Assembly (NCBI RefSeq): GCF_000472705.1
Contig: NZ_KI421454.1
Coordinates: forward strand, 102,966 to 147,222
Reading direction: 5' to 3'
Source: Mesorhizobium erdmanii USDA 3471
GTDB taxonomy: Bacteria > Pseudomonadota > Alphaproteobacteria > Rhizobiales > Rhizobiaceae
Length of the DNA: 44,257 nucleotides
Shown here: positions 7,938 to 16,806 of the stretch, piece by piece
Position numbering within the stretch: position 1 is the first letter of the stretch
Layout of the letters: each line of letters begins with the position of its first letter
Translations under genes and position numbers: made by a program
The notes under the pieces: model-generated
Told to the model about the DNA's origin: nothing
Databases searched by the model: none
The model's input: only the letters and a program-made list of their open reading frames with translations

Positions 7938-8993
7938 TCAACCGGCGGGCAGATGCGCCGAGGGCAACAAGCGCGCCTGACGCAACGCCGCCAGATCAGC
8001 CGAGCCGGTGCAGAAGCAGGCGACGGCCAACTGGCGGATGACGATCTCGAAATGCGCGACAACCGCCTCGGTGGACACCGTCGCCGCGCGCAGCACGCCG
8101 GCCGCCTGCCCGGCGATGTCCGCGCCCAGGCGGATGGCCTTGGCCACGTCGACGCCGTCGCGGATCCCGCCCGACGCGATCAGCTTCACAGTTGGCAGCG
8201 CCCGACGTACCGCCTGCACGCTGGCCGGGGTCGGAATCCCCCAGTCGGCGAACGCCATCGCCACTGCACGGTCGGCGGCATCGCGGGCGCGCTCGCCCTC
8301 CACCGCGGCCCAACTGGTGCCGCCGGCGCCGGCGACATCGATGACCGCCACGCCCGCCTTGACGAGCGCGCAGGCCACCGAGGCGGACAGGCCCGACCCC
8401 ACTTCCTTGGCCACAATCGGCACGTCCACGCTGCGCGCGGCGCGAGCGATCTGCGCCAGGACGCCGCGCCAGTCGCGGTCGCCCTCCGGCTGTACCGCTT
8501 CCTGCAGCGCATTGAGATGGACGATGAGTCCATCGGCCTCCAGCGCATCCACCGCCCGGCGCGCCAGGTCCAGGCCGTCGGCCTCGCGCAGTTGCGCGGC
8601 GCCGATATTAGCCAGCAAGGGAATGTCTGGGGCCATGCGGCGCAGCGCGCGCGTCAGCCCCTGGGAGTTGCGGGATTGCAGGCTCACGCGCTGCGAACCG
8701 ACGCACATGGCGATCCCCAAGGCTTGTGCTGCCTCGCTCAGATGCCGGTTGATGGCCTCGGCGCGTGGCACGCCGCCGGTCATGGAGCTGATCAGCAGCG
8801 GCGCGCGCATGGTCTTGCCCAGCAGCGAGGCGCGCAGGTCGATCTGCGTCAGGTCCAACTCGGGCAATGCGCAGTGTTCGAAACGGATGTACTCCCAGCC
8901 GGCGGCGACCGTGGCCGGCGCCGTTCGCCGATCCAGCACGATGTCCAGATGGTCGTCCTTGCGCCGGCTCGGGATGTTGTCGCTATCGCTCAT
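7938..8993 (-). CDS. idi: Type II isopentenyl-diphosphate isomerase
   Basis: A 351-aa FMN- and NADPH-dependent IDI-2 that interconverts IPP and DMAPP, feeding the GGPP synthase upstream. Family features in order: RKDDHLDIVL near the N-terminus, the FMN-binding stretch LLISSMTGG, GSQR, LLANIGAAQL, HLNALQEAVQPEGDRDW, IVAKEVGSG and IASGGIRDG. The ATG at 8993 is preferred over the longer frame because GGAG lies 5 nt upstream. It is the last gene of the gibberellin operon, 84 bp after the kaurene synthase. An idi gene at this end is known from some rhizobial and gammaproteobacterial versions of the operon and lacking in others. Confidence 0.92.
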   Translation of the reverse strand: MSDSDNIPSRRKDDHLDIVLDRRTAPATVAAGWEYIRFEHCALPELDLTQIDLRASLLGKTMRAPLLISSMTGGVPRAEAINRHLSEAAQALGIAMCVGSQRVSLQSRNSQGLTRALRRMAPDIPLLANIGAAQLREADGLDLARRAVDALEADGLIVHLNALQEAVQPEGDRDWRGVLAQIARAARSVDVPIVAKEVGSGLSASVACALVKAGVAVIDVAGAGGTSWAAVEGERARDAADRAVAMAFADWGIPTPASVQAVRRALPTVKLIASGGIRDGVDVAKAIRLGADIAGQAAGVLRAATVSTEAVVAHFEIVIRQLAVACFCTGSADLAALRQARLLPSAHLPAG

Positions 8994-9077
8994 GCTCGCT
9001 CCATCCGTCGCATCGGGGGACGGCGTTGCATCGGATCGGACCAACGGCAGCGAGCGCACGCAGCCGCATCCCGCCGT

Positions 9078-9980
9078 TCAGGCGGGCGCACGCTGGCCTC
9101 CCCCCGCAGCGTCGCTGCGGTAGCGGCTGGTCGAGGTCTGGTAGTACTGCGCGCGGATGGCCGCCATGGCCTCGATCAACGCTCCCCACGGCGCGGGAAA
9201 GCGTTCTTCCGCCATCACCCGGTGCAGCATGCGCGTATGGCCGGCCAACTCGTCGTTGAGGAACTCCACCACAGGCATAGCCGGATAGCGCTGCCGCAGC
9301 AGGATCGCCGCGTTGTCGGCCTCGCCCGCCGACCTGTCCTTGTCGCGTCCATGCAGATCGTTCTGCAGGCGACCTATCGCGGAGATGAGCCGCAGGACCT
9401 GGCGAAACGCCTGACGCGCGCGCAAGGTCGCCATGTCCAGCCCCCACAGCAACGACAGGCAACAGAACACGTTCGTGTAGGCGATCGAATCGATGCCGTT
9501 GTGCAGGTACTCGGCGTAGGACCAGCGTTCCGCCCCTGCCGCCTGCGCGTGTCCGGCACGCAGCGCCCCGCAGTAGCACCGAGTGTCGTCGAGCAGCCGA
9601 GCATAGTCGCGACGATCGTAGGCGAGCGCGGCCAGCGAAGCGCGCAGCACAGCGCAGCCCTCGAATCCGGGGAGCGCGCACGGCACGCCCTGCCCCAGCG
9701 CCTGCTCCACCGCGGCGAGCTCCTCCGGCGCGATCAGGCCAAGGTCGTTGCAATCGTCGAGCCAGAACAGAAGCGCCAGTTCGCGATAGAACGCCACGAT
9801 CAGCGTTTCGTCCTGCGGATCGCGGCCAGTGCGGGCGCTGGTGTCGCGCAGGCCCGGGTGGATGCGCTGCAGGATGTACTGGCCGCCCCTGACCGCTTCC
9901 ACGGCATGCTCGTCGGCGAACCCTGTCAGGGAACGCCCCCACTCCAGCACCTGCTGCAGCGCGCGTTCGGTCGGGATCAT
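9078..9980 (-). CDS. ks: ent-Kaurene synthase (bacterial, class I diterpene cyclase)
   Basis: A 300-aa soluble cyclase that ionises ent-copalyl diphosphate and forms ent-kaurene. The Asp-rich motif DDCND (75-79) and the NSE-type metal site around N207-D208 (LQNDLHGRDKDRSAGE) are intact. Length matches rhizobial KS. The start at 9980 overlaps the CPS stop (9977-9979) as ATGA, with AGGAG 7 nt upstream, so translation is coupled; the frame extends further upstream but that part is inside CPS. Function follows from family identity and from the adjacent CPS. Confidence 0.95.
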   Translation of the reverse strand: MIPTERALQQVLEWGRSLTGFADEHAVEAVRGGQYILQRIHPGLRDTSARTGRDPQDETLIVAFYRELALLFWLDDCNDLGLIAPEELAAVEQALGQGVPCALPGFEGCAVLRASLAALAYDRRDYARLLDDTRCYCGALRAGHAQAAGAERWSYAEYLHNGIDSIAYTNVFCCLSLLWGLDMATLRARQAFRQVLRLISAIGRLQNDLHGRDKDRSAGEADNAAILLRQRYPAMPVVEFLNDELAGHTRMLHRVMAEERFPAPWGALIEAMAAIRAQYYQTSTSRYRSDAAGGGQRAPA

Positions 9981-11527
9981 GGCGCCGCTCCTGCTCCCTC
10001 GGCCAGGACGCGCCGCCCCCAACGAAGCGCCAGCCACAACCCGGCGAGTTCGGCCACGCGCACGACCCGGGTGGGGCAATACAGTTCCTTGCCGATCCAC
10101 AGCGACGTCTGCGGCAATGCATGCGACACATGGCGGGCGAGCATCCACTCCAGCGCATGCGCCACCGCCTGCGCGATGCGCCGGCGCCCTGTCGGCTCTT
10201 CGCTCCCGTCCATGACGTGCAACGCGAACAGCGCATAGGCGGTTTCCTCAAATGAGGACGCGCGACCGGCGCCCCAGCCGCCGTCATCGCGCTGCGCCTG
10301 CAGCAGCGCCGCCAGCGCGCGCTCGTCGCGCCACTGGGGCTTGCCTTGCGCCAGCGCAGCGACCGCATGCGCGGTGGGATACAGCCACGAAACGTGCCAT
10401 TTTTCGTTGTCCCATAGGCCGTGCGGGTTGCGATTGGCCTCGACGTAGGCGCTGGTGCCGGCGGCGGGCTTTCCCAACAGTCGCAACGCATGCAGGGCAT
10501 GGATGTTGGTCGACACCGAGGCATTGCGCTCGCCGGGGAAGGTGACGAATAGCTCGCCGATTTCGAAATCGCGCAACGCATCGACCGGCGGGTCGCGGCC
10601 TGCAAGGCGCAGGACGCACAACGCAACGGAGGTGTCGTCGGCATCGGCTGCGAAGTGCAAGGCCGGGCCCAGACCGCGCACGCCCATGCGGGCGTCGAGC
10701 TGCGCGACGATCACGCGCACGGCATCGGCGAACGCGGGATGCGCGAACAGCCCGGCCAGATGCAGGGTGTACAGCGACCAGCATGGCTCGAACACATTGA
10801 TCGGCCAGACGTTGGGAACGACACCTTCGATGCCGCTGCGCGTCGCCCGCGATGCCGCCTGCAGATACGCGTCGGTGCGCCCGACCTGCGGCGTGCTCCC
10901 ATGTGTTACGGCTTGCGCACGCCACGCGGCGGTGGCCGCCGGACTGATGCCAATGCTGCCGTCGTCGTCCGGGCATGCGGTGGTCGGCGACGTTCCCCAG
11001 GCTTCCCAGGAGTGCAGCAACGGATGGCCGCTCGGCAACGTCGCCACCGCCCCCAACTTGACAAGGCACGCCTGCCGCAACGGCAACAGCGCCGGGTGGC
11101 GCGGAAACCCCACGCCGCCCAGCAAGGATGCGGCCTCGCCGCACAACTGCGGCAGGATCAGCTCCGCGCCGATCGGCGCGTCTTCCGGCACCGAATGCGC
11201 GTAGGGATCGGGCTGGCGCTCGAGGAACCGGGTTGCAGCCTGGACTGCGTCGGCAGCGCCGGGAAGAGGATCGGCACGCTGCAATGTCAGCAACGCCGCC
11301 CAGGTGGGCGCATGGCGGAACAGCGGGAAGTCCGCGCTTCCCCATCCGCCATCGGCCTGTTGTTGCGCGATGAGCCACGCGTATGCGTCCTGCCGACCGG
11401 CGACGTTGCCGTGGAACTGCAGAGCTCGCGCCGTGTCGTACACGGACGGACCGACGCTGCCGCCGTCGCTCATCTCGACCAGCAGGTGGCGCAATTCGGA
11501 AAGGATCTGTTCGGACAGCGCGTTCAC
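9977..11527 (-). CDS. cps: ent-Copalyl diphosphate synthase (class II diterpene cyclase)
   Basis: A 516-aa enzyme that protonates and cyclises GGPP to ent-CDP, the committed step. The class II acid motif DADD lies at 295-298, and QADGGWG- and QRDDGGWG-type QW repeats at ~57-63 and near 420. Length and sequence agree closely with Bradyrhizobium CPS as I recall it. The start is a GTG at 11527 (first residues MNALSEQIL) with AAGGAA 9 nt upstream; the much longer open frame running to 12154 is not protein-like. Translation is coupled to KS by an ATGA overlap. Confidence 0.95.
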   Translation of the reverse strand: MNALSEQILSELRHLLVEMSDGGSVGPSVYDTARALQFHGNVAGRQDAYAWLIAQQQADGGWGSADFPLFRHAPTWAALLTLQRADPLPGAADAVQAATRFLERQPDPYAHSVPEDAPIGAELILPQLCGEAASLLGGVGFPRHPALLPLRQACLVKLGAVATLPSGHPLLHSWEAWGTSPTTACPDDDGSIGISPAATAAWRAQAVTHGSTPQVGRTDAYLQAASRATRSGIEGVVPNVWPINVFEPCWSLYTLHLAGLFAHPAFADAVRVIVAQLDARMGVRGLGPALHFAADADDTSVALCVLRLAGRDPPVDALRDFEIGELFVTFPGERNASVSTNIHALHALRLLGKPAAGTSAYVEANRNPHGLWDNEKWHVSWLYPTAHAVAALAQGKPQWRDERALAALLQAQRDDGGWGAGRASSFEETAYALFALHVMDGSEEPTGRRRIAQAVAHALEWMLARHVSHALPQTSLWIGKELYCPTRVVRVAELAGLWLALRWGRRVLAEGAGAAP

Positions 11528-11837
11528 GCGGTATGTTCCTTCTGCAGACGGTTGCCGGGAACCAGGATCGGGCAGACGCCGCGCACGTCGCCGCAGGCCC
11601 GTCGCGGCCCGGCGCACGGGCAGCGCCGGACGGCCGCCCTGCTCCGGCGCGGCGACGCGCCCCATGCTGGGGCCGGTCCGCCGCATAGGCTTGCGCGCAG
11701 CGCGCCGCGTGCGCCGCGGCTGTGCTGGGCAACCGCTGCGATCGCCGCCGCCGACTTGGACACAGTGCAGCATGCACCGCTCACGCCGGCCGATCGATCG
11801 CAGCGGCACAGGGGCGACTCCATGCGGACGGGCGCGC
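11528..11837. other. Gap between ggps and cps inside the operon
   Basis: A 310-bp GC-rich gap in an otherwise tight operon. Open frames exist on both strands but are Arg/Ala-rich by composition and show no family resemblance. It may hold an internal promoter or the relic of a lost segment; I see no hairpin-plus-T-run terminator. Confidence 0.45.
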
Positions 11838-12812
11838 TCATGCGCATGGCGCGTGCTTGAACAGATACGCGTTGGCCCGCTGCAGCATCTGCGCCAACCG
11901 TTCCGCACGCGTTCCCAGCGGGGCGATGGCCTCCCCGGCGTCGCGCAACAGATCCAGCGCCAACTGGCGCGCTGCCTGCAGCCCCATGATCGACGCACAG
12001 GTCGGCTTCTGCGCCGCCGCGTCCTTGCCGGGGGTCTTGCCCAACGTCGCGGTATCCGCTGTTGTGTCGAGAATGTCGTCGACCACCTGCAACGCCAGGC
12101 CGAAACAGGCGGAGTAGCGATCGAGCGCACAGTACAGCGCAGCGTGGGCGGCATCCTCCGCGATGGCGCATAGCGCGCCCATGCGAACGGACGCGCGCAC
12201 TAGCGCTCCGCTCTTCATCCGGTGCATCGCCACGATCCTGTCCAGCTCGACGTGCTTTCCTACCAGCGACAGATCCATGGCCTGCCCGCCTGCGGCACCC
12301 TCGGCGGACACCGCCTGCGCCAGTTCGCGCACGAGCGCGATACGGTTGTCGCCCGGCGCATCCAGGCTCGCCAGGGTCAGGAAGGCGTGCGCCTGCAGCG
12401 CATCGCCGACCAGGATCGCAGTGGCTTCGCCGAACTTGACGTGCACGGTCGGAAGGCCGCGGCGAAGCACGTCATCGTCCATTGCGGGCAGGTCGTCGTG
12501 GACCAGGGTACAGGCGTGCATCATCTCGATGGCGGCGCCGACATCGTCGAGCATGTGCGCCGGCGTGTCGGCCAGTGCGCCGGTAGCCAGACAGAGCAAG
12601 GCGCGGGTGCGCTTTCCGCCATGCAAGGTGGCGTAGCGCATCGCCGCCATCAGCTCGGTCTCACCGTCGTCTTCGGCGCAGAGAAGACGCGCCAGCGCCT
12701 GTTCGACCCGCCTTGCGCCGTCCTGCATCCAGATCTCCGACGGCAGCCTGCCGGATGCGCCGCGCGCCTGCGCGTCGTCGTGTAGCGTGGAATCGGTCTG
12801 CATGTCGTTCAT
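11838..12812 (-). CDS. ggps: Geranylgeranyl diphosphate synthase
   Basis: A 324-aa all-trans prenyltransferase that condenses IPP onto allylic diphosphates to make GGPP for CPS. The first Asp-rich motif DDLPAMDD (106-113), GGKRTRALL (65-73) and the second motif DDILD (245-249) are intact. Start: ATG at 12812; an in-frame ATG at 12803 is nearly as good (AAGGA 10 nt upstream of it). The frame further upstream is composition-driven. It lies 141 bp after CYP117 and is the isoprenoid supply step of the operon together with idi. Confidence 0.93.
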   Translation of the reverse strand: MNDMQTDSTLHDDAQARGASGRLPSEIWMQDGARRVEQALARLLCAEDDGETELMAAMRYATLHGGKRTRALLCLATGALADTPAHMLDDVGAAIEMMHACTLVHDDLPAMDDDVLRRGLPTVHVKFGEATAILVGDALQAHAFLTLASLDAPGDNRIALVRELAQAVSAEGAAGGQAMDLSLVGKHVELDRIVAMHRMKSGALVRASVRMGALCAIAEDAAHAALYCALDRYSACFGLALQVVDDILDTTADTATLGKTPGKDAAAQKPTCASIMGLQAARQLALDLLRDAGEAIAPLGTRAERLAQMLQRANAYLFKHAPCA

Positions 12813-12953
12813 GTCCTTGTACCTGGCACGGCCACGGCGAGCGTCCGAGCCGCCGCGGTGTTGGCGGCGTCGCACCGAGCGCGCGCGCCGAGTGCAGCAT
12901 TGCCGCGCGTCGCCGGCGCAGCTGCCTCGCCACACGGGGCATGCGATGCCAGC

Positions 12954-14297
12954 TCATGAGAATCCGATGCGGATTTTCATGGACGGATGTGCGGTCGGGA
13001 AATAGCGCCGACCTTTTTCGACGGCGCTCAGCAACCGCGGCCGCACCCCGGCCTTGTGCATGGTCAGTGCCAAGGCGATGCAGAACTGCACCATTTCCAG
13101 CCATACCAGGTGGTAACCGATGCAGACGTGTGGGCCGGTACCGAACTGCAGCATGTCCACCGGCCGGATCGGCTCCGTGCGTTGCAGCCACCGCGCCAGG
13201 CGGAACTGATCAGGCGCCTCGTGCAGCAGCGCCGAGGTCGACAAATGCAGCAGCGGGATGCACAGAGGGGTGCCCGCGGGAATGCGCCGTTGGCCGAGTT
13301 GCAATTCCTGCAGCGCGCGACGCGGCAGGAGCGTGGTCGCCGGATGCACGCGCAGCGTCTCGCGGAACAGCGCCTCGGCGACCGGACACTGCGCCAGGTC
13401 CGCGTGCCGGGTCGGCACCGCGCCCACGCTTTGCGCCTCCTCGACCAGGGCGTCCCACAGCCCAGGCTGCCGCGCCAGCTCGATCACCATCCAGGCCATC
13501 GTCGAGGCGGTGGTGTCGTGACCGGCAAGCAGCAGCAAGCGGATATTGGCGACCAGGACGTCGTCGGAGAGCGCATCGTCGCCGCGATCGAAGGCGCTCA
13601 CCATGTCATTGATCAACCCAGTGCGCGCGGCATGCGCGCGCGCGTCGCGGACGAACTGGCGCAACTGCGCGTCGATCCAGTCGCGGGCGGCGCGGCCGCG
13701 CCGCAAGGGCAGTCCGGGCAGGTCGACCGGGGGCGCGACGATCAACTGCAGCAGTTGCCGGTATTTGCGATGCCATCCCGGCAGGTCCTGCGCTGGGATA
13801 CCCATGAGGCTGAAGATGAGCTTGAGCATCAGGTCGCCGGTTTCGCGCAGGATGGTTACGTCGCCGCGGTCGCGCCACGCCTGCACCCGCGCCTGGATGA
13901 CGGGCGCGAACAGGTTGCCGATGCCGGCCTGGGTCAGCCCCTTGGGCAGGAACGCCGCCTTGATCGCGTCGCGCGCCTGCCGGTGCGCGCCGCCGTCCTG
14001 GGCGACCAACGTTCCGCCAAGCAATTCGGGCGCGATCTCTTCGATCAGAGCCGAGGACACGTCCTTGTGCCGGAGCAGTGCGAACGCATCTGGATCCACG
14101 CAGGTCATCAGGTGTCCGGCAGGGCCGAAATCCAGCCAGAAGTGGCTGCCCAGCGTCCGTTCCGCGCGCCGCAGCAGGCGCGGCAGGTCGCAGACGATGG
14201 CGGGAAGATGCCCGACCAGGGGGAAAGCGCCGGGCACGACCGGGATGTCGTCCCGCAGCCGGTGCCGACGGTCCAGCGGGTTGAGCAGCATGTCCAT
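12954..14297 (-). CDS. cyp117: Cytochrome P450 CYP117 (gibberellin biosynthesis)
   Basis: A 447-aa P450. In rhizobia CYP117 acts as ent-kaurene oxidase, making ent-kaurenoic acid. Visible motifs: I-helix AGHDTTAS, K-helix ETLR and heme loop FGTGPHVCIG with Cys392 as thiolate ligand. The ATG at 14297 overlaps the stop of the ferredoxin-SDR gene (TGATG), so translation is coupled. A longer upstream frame to 14534 lies inside the SDR gene and is rejected. Position after the SDR is standard for this operon. Confidence 0.93.
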   Translation of the reverse strand: MDMLLNPLDRRHRLRDDIPVVPGAFPLVGHLPAIVCDLPRLLRRAERTLGSHFWLDFGPAGHLMTCVDPDAFALLRHKDVSSALIEEIAPELLGGTLVAQDGGAHRQARDAIKAAFLPKGLTQAGIGNLFAPVIQARVQAWRDRGDVTILRETGDLMLKLIFSLMGIPAQDLPGWHRKYRQLLQLIVAPPVDLPGLPLRRGRAARDWIDAQLRQFVRDARAHAARTGLINDMVSAFDRGDDALSDDVLVANIRLLLLAGHDTTASTMAWMVIELARQPGLWDALVEEAQSVGAVPTRHADLAQCPVAEALFRETLRVHPATTLLPRRALQELQLGQRRIPAGTPLCIPLLHLSTSALLHEAPDQFRLARWLQRTEPIRPVDMLQFGTGPHVCIGYHLVWLEMVQFCIALALTMHKAGVRPRLLSAVEKGRRYFPTAHPSMKIRIGFS

Positions 14298-15421
14298 CAG
14301 CAGCGCGCCGCCGCGGCCGCTTCGGCGGTGTCGCCGGCAGGCCGCGCGGCGCGGCTGTTGCCACCGTCGGCGTACGTCGGCACATGCGCCAGCATGCCGC
14401 CGTCGATGCACAGGACCTGGCCGGTGATGAACGCAGCATCGTCGGAGAGCAGGAACGCCACCAGCGCGGCCACGTCCTCGGGGCGGCCGACGCGCTGCAG
14501 GAGCTGGTGCCGGCTCAGATGCCGTTGCATGCACTCGTCCAGCTTGGCGAGGAGACGCTCGGTCATGATGAGACCCGGCGCAACCGCGTTGCAGCGGATC
14601 TGCGCATGACCGTACTGGGTGGCGAGCGAGGTCGATAGCATGTTCATCGCCGCCTTCGACGCGGCGTAGGACGTCTGCGCGGTGTCACCGCTGAGCCCTT
14701 GGCACGACGACATGTTGACGATCGCGCCACCGCCGCGGGCGATCATTCGTGGGATGGCCTCCCGGCAGCAGAGCAGCGTGCCGCGCAGATTGGTCGCCAT
14801 GGTCTGATCCCAGACCGCCAGGTCCAGGTCGAGGATCGTGCGGTCGCGCGGTGTCAGATGCATGGCGCTCGCGTTGTTCACCAGCAGGTCGACCCCACCG
14901 AAGTGCCGCTCCGCCGTCTCGAACAGCGCTGCCACCGCCTGCGCATCGGCGATGTCCATGGCCAGGGCCAGCGCGTGGCCCGCTTCGGCCGCGATCTGCG
15001 CGGTGCAGGCGACGGCCGCCGAGCCATCAATGTCGGCCACCACCACTCTGCCGCCCTCGCGCGCGATAGCGAGGGCGCATGCCTTGCCGATGCCGGCGCC
15101 GGCGCCGGTCACCACGGCCACCTTGCCTTCAAACCGTCCTCCTGGGTTGCGTTGGTCTTTCGCGGCATGCCGCTCAGCCTCCGCCAGAGAAGGCGCAGGG
15201 TCGGCGCTGGCGCGCTCGCTAGCGTCGCTTTCGATGACCCGAATGGCGGCGACCGGGCACTGGCTGGCCGCGAGCCGCGCGGCGGCGTGCAGCGCCTGCG
15301 GGACCGTCGCCACGCACACTTCCGCCACGCCGTCCGGTTCGCGCTGGCGAAAGGTGCCCGGCAGCGTCAGCACGCACTGCCCGGTGGTTCCGCACAGATC
15401 CTGATCGATCACGACGCGCAT
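14297..15421 (-). CDS. Fused ferredoxin-short-chain dehydrogenase (gibberellin operon)
   Basis: A 374-aa single ORF. Residues 1-62 are a small P450-partner ferredoxin (Cys10, Cys16 and Cys55 in SQCPVAAI, a 3Fe-4S pattern). Residues 63-95 form a linker. From ~96 a Rossmann SDR follows, with TGAGAGIG (105-112), NNAS (182-185), the active Ser in NMSS (236-239) and YAASK (252-256). In rhizobia the ferredoxin supplies electrons to the operon's P450s and the SDR acts on the gibberellin aldehyde steps. These domains are two genes in some operons; here no stop separates them. The ATG at 15421 is 1 nt after the CYP114 stop. Confidence 0.9.
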   Translation of the reverse strand: MRVVIDQDLCGTTGQCVLTLPGTFRQREPDGVAEVCVATVPQALHAAARLAASQCPVAAIRVIESDASERASADPAPSLAEAERHAAKDQRNPGGRFEGKVAVVTGAGAGIGKACALAIAREGGRVVVADIDGSAAVACTAQIAAEAGHALALAMDIADAQAVAALFETAERHFGGVDLLVNNASAMHLTPRDRTILDLDLAVWDQTMATNLRGTLLCCREAIPRMIARGGGAIVNMSSCQGLSGDTAQTSYAASKAAMNMLSTSLATQYGHAQIRCNAVAPGLIMTERLLAKLDECMQRHLSRHQLLQRVGRPEDVAALVAFLLSDDAAFITGQVLCIDGGMLAHVPTYADGGNSRAARPAGDTAEAAAAARC

Positions 15422-15422
15422 C

Positions 15423-16712
15423 TCAGCCCCCCTGCGCATGCAGCCGCACCGGCAGCGCGCGGAACGTCCTAAGGAACGCGGAGGGTTCCCGGGTCGGCTG
15501 CTCGGCCGATGCCAGCGTGGGGAAGCGCGCCTGGATGCGCGGCAGGCTCTCGGCCAACTGCACCCGGGCCAGTTGCGCACCGAGGCAGAAGTGGATGCCG
15601 TGGCCGAAGCTCAGCATGATCTTCCCGTCGGTCGACATGCCAGGAGTAGTGCCGTAGAACCGCGCGGGATTGAAGCGGTCGGGATCGGCGAAGGCGTCCG
15701 GGTCGCGATTGCCGGCCGCGATGAGCACGCGCACGTCCGCGTTCTTCGGGATCACCACGCCGCCCAGTTCGATGTCGCGCTGGGCGATACGCGGAATGGA
15801 GCTGAACATGGCAGGCGCGTCGCAGCGCAGGACTTCTTCGACGAATGCCTTCACCCCCACAGCGTCTCCCTGCAGCCAGTGCCGCTGTTCGGGATACGCG
15901 AGCATCGCCAGGACCGCATGGTCGATGGTCGCAGCAGTGGTGGCGAAGCCGCCCAGCAGCATGCCCCACAGCATGCTGATCAACTCCGCATCCGACAGCG
16001 TGTCGGCATCGTCGTCGTGTGCGCCGACCACCATCGACACGATGTCGTTGCGGGGATCGGTGCGCTTGCGCTGTATGAGATCGCCGAAGTAGGCCTGCAC
16101 CCTGGCGCTGGCCGCGTCCGCCTCGGCGAGCTGGGGATCGCTGGCGTGTGGGCTCAGGCCTTCCAGAATGGCGCCGATGCCGGCGGCGAGCCCGAACATG
16201 TCATCCTGGGGCATGCCGAACAGTTCGGCGAAGACCAGCATGGGCACAGCCAGCGCGAATTCCCAATGCAGGTCCACCGCCTCCCCGCGCTCCAGCGCGG
16301 GCGCCATGCCGTCCAGGCGCGCTGCAACGATGCGTGCGATGCTCGGCCGCAGGTTGTCGATCTGGCGTATGGTGAAATCGCGCGAGATCAGCCGGCGCAG
16401 ACGCGTATGCGTCGGTGGTTCCTTCATCGCTAGCGTGGACGCGAGGAGATTGAGTGACAGGCTGGTCGCCGCACGCGGGAAATAGCGCGCCAGTTCGCCC
16501 GGCGCCGGCCCCCGAAACGCGTCGCCCGTGGCCTTGAGCGCCCAGAAGATGTCGGCGTGGCGGCTCAACAGAAAGAGGCCCGACGCCGCACGATGCACCG
16601 GATCGTGCTCGCGCAACCACCGCATGAACGGATACGGGTCGTGGATGCACGCTGGCGACGCAAGTTCGGCGAAGGCGTCCCGGCATGCTGCCTTGGTTTC
16701 TTGCACGTCCAT
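15423..16712 (-). CDS. cyp114: Cytochrome P450 CYP114 (gibberellin biosynthesis)
   Basis: A 429-aa P450. CYP114, with the ferredoxin, carries out oxidation and ring contraction of ent-kaurenoic acid to the gibberellin aldehyde stage. The heme loop is FGHGIHFCLG with Cys376; the I-helix reads GGFATTAAT rather than the textbook AGxDT, consistent with an unusual reaction. The K-helix region shows EEVLRCD. It follows CYP112 by 94 bp and abuts the ferredoxin-SDR gene. Start: ATG at 16712, no better alternative. Confidence 0.93.
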   Translation of the reverse strand: MDVQETKAACRDAFAELASPACIHDPYPFMRWLREHDPVHRAASGLFLLSRHADIFWALKATGDAFRGPAPGELARYFPRAATSLSLNLLASTLAMKEPPTHTRLRRLISRDFTIRQIDNLRPSIARIVAARLDGMAPALERGEAVDLHWEFALAVPMLVFAELFGMPQDDMFGLAAGIGAILEGLSPHASDPQLAEADAASARVQAYFGDLIQRKRTDPRNDIVSMVVGAHDDDADTLSDAELISMLWGMLLGGFATTAATIDHAVLAMLAYPEQRHWLQGDAVGVKAFVEEVLRCDAPAMFSSIPRIAQRDIELGGVVIPKNADVRVLIAAGNRDPDAFADPDRFNPARFYGTTPGMSTDGKIMLSFGHGIHFCLGAQLARVQLAESLPRIQARFPTLASAEQPTREPSAFLRTFRALPVRLHAQGG

Positions 16713-16806
16713 CTTGGTTACCTGTTGGCTGGCTGATCTGACCGGCGCGTGCTAGGCGCGCCGGCAAATTGCGGAGTAGATCGCGATTCCGGGCGGCGTC
16801 CGCGCG

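Noticed and set aside
7899..10238. 779-codon plus-strand frame across idi and ks
   Set aside because: A shadow frame of GC-rich genes: Arg/His/Gln-rich, with clear conserved enzymes on the other strand.
12987..14609. 540-codon plus-strand frame across cyp117
   Set aside because: Same cause: antisense of a well-recognised P450 in GC-rich DNA.
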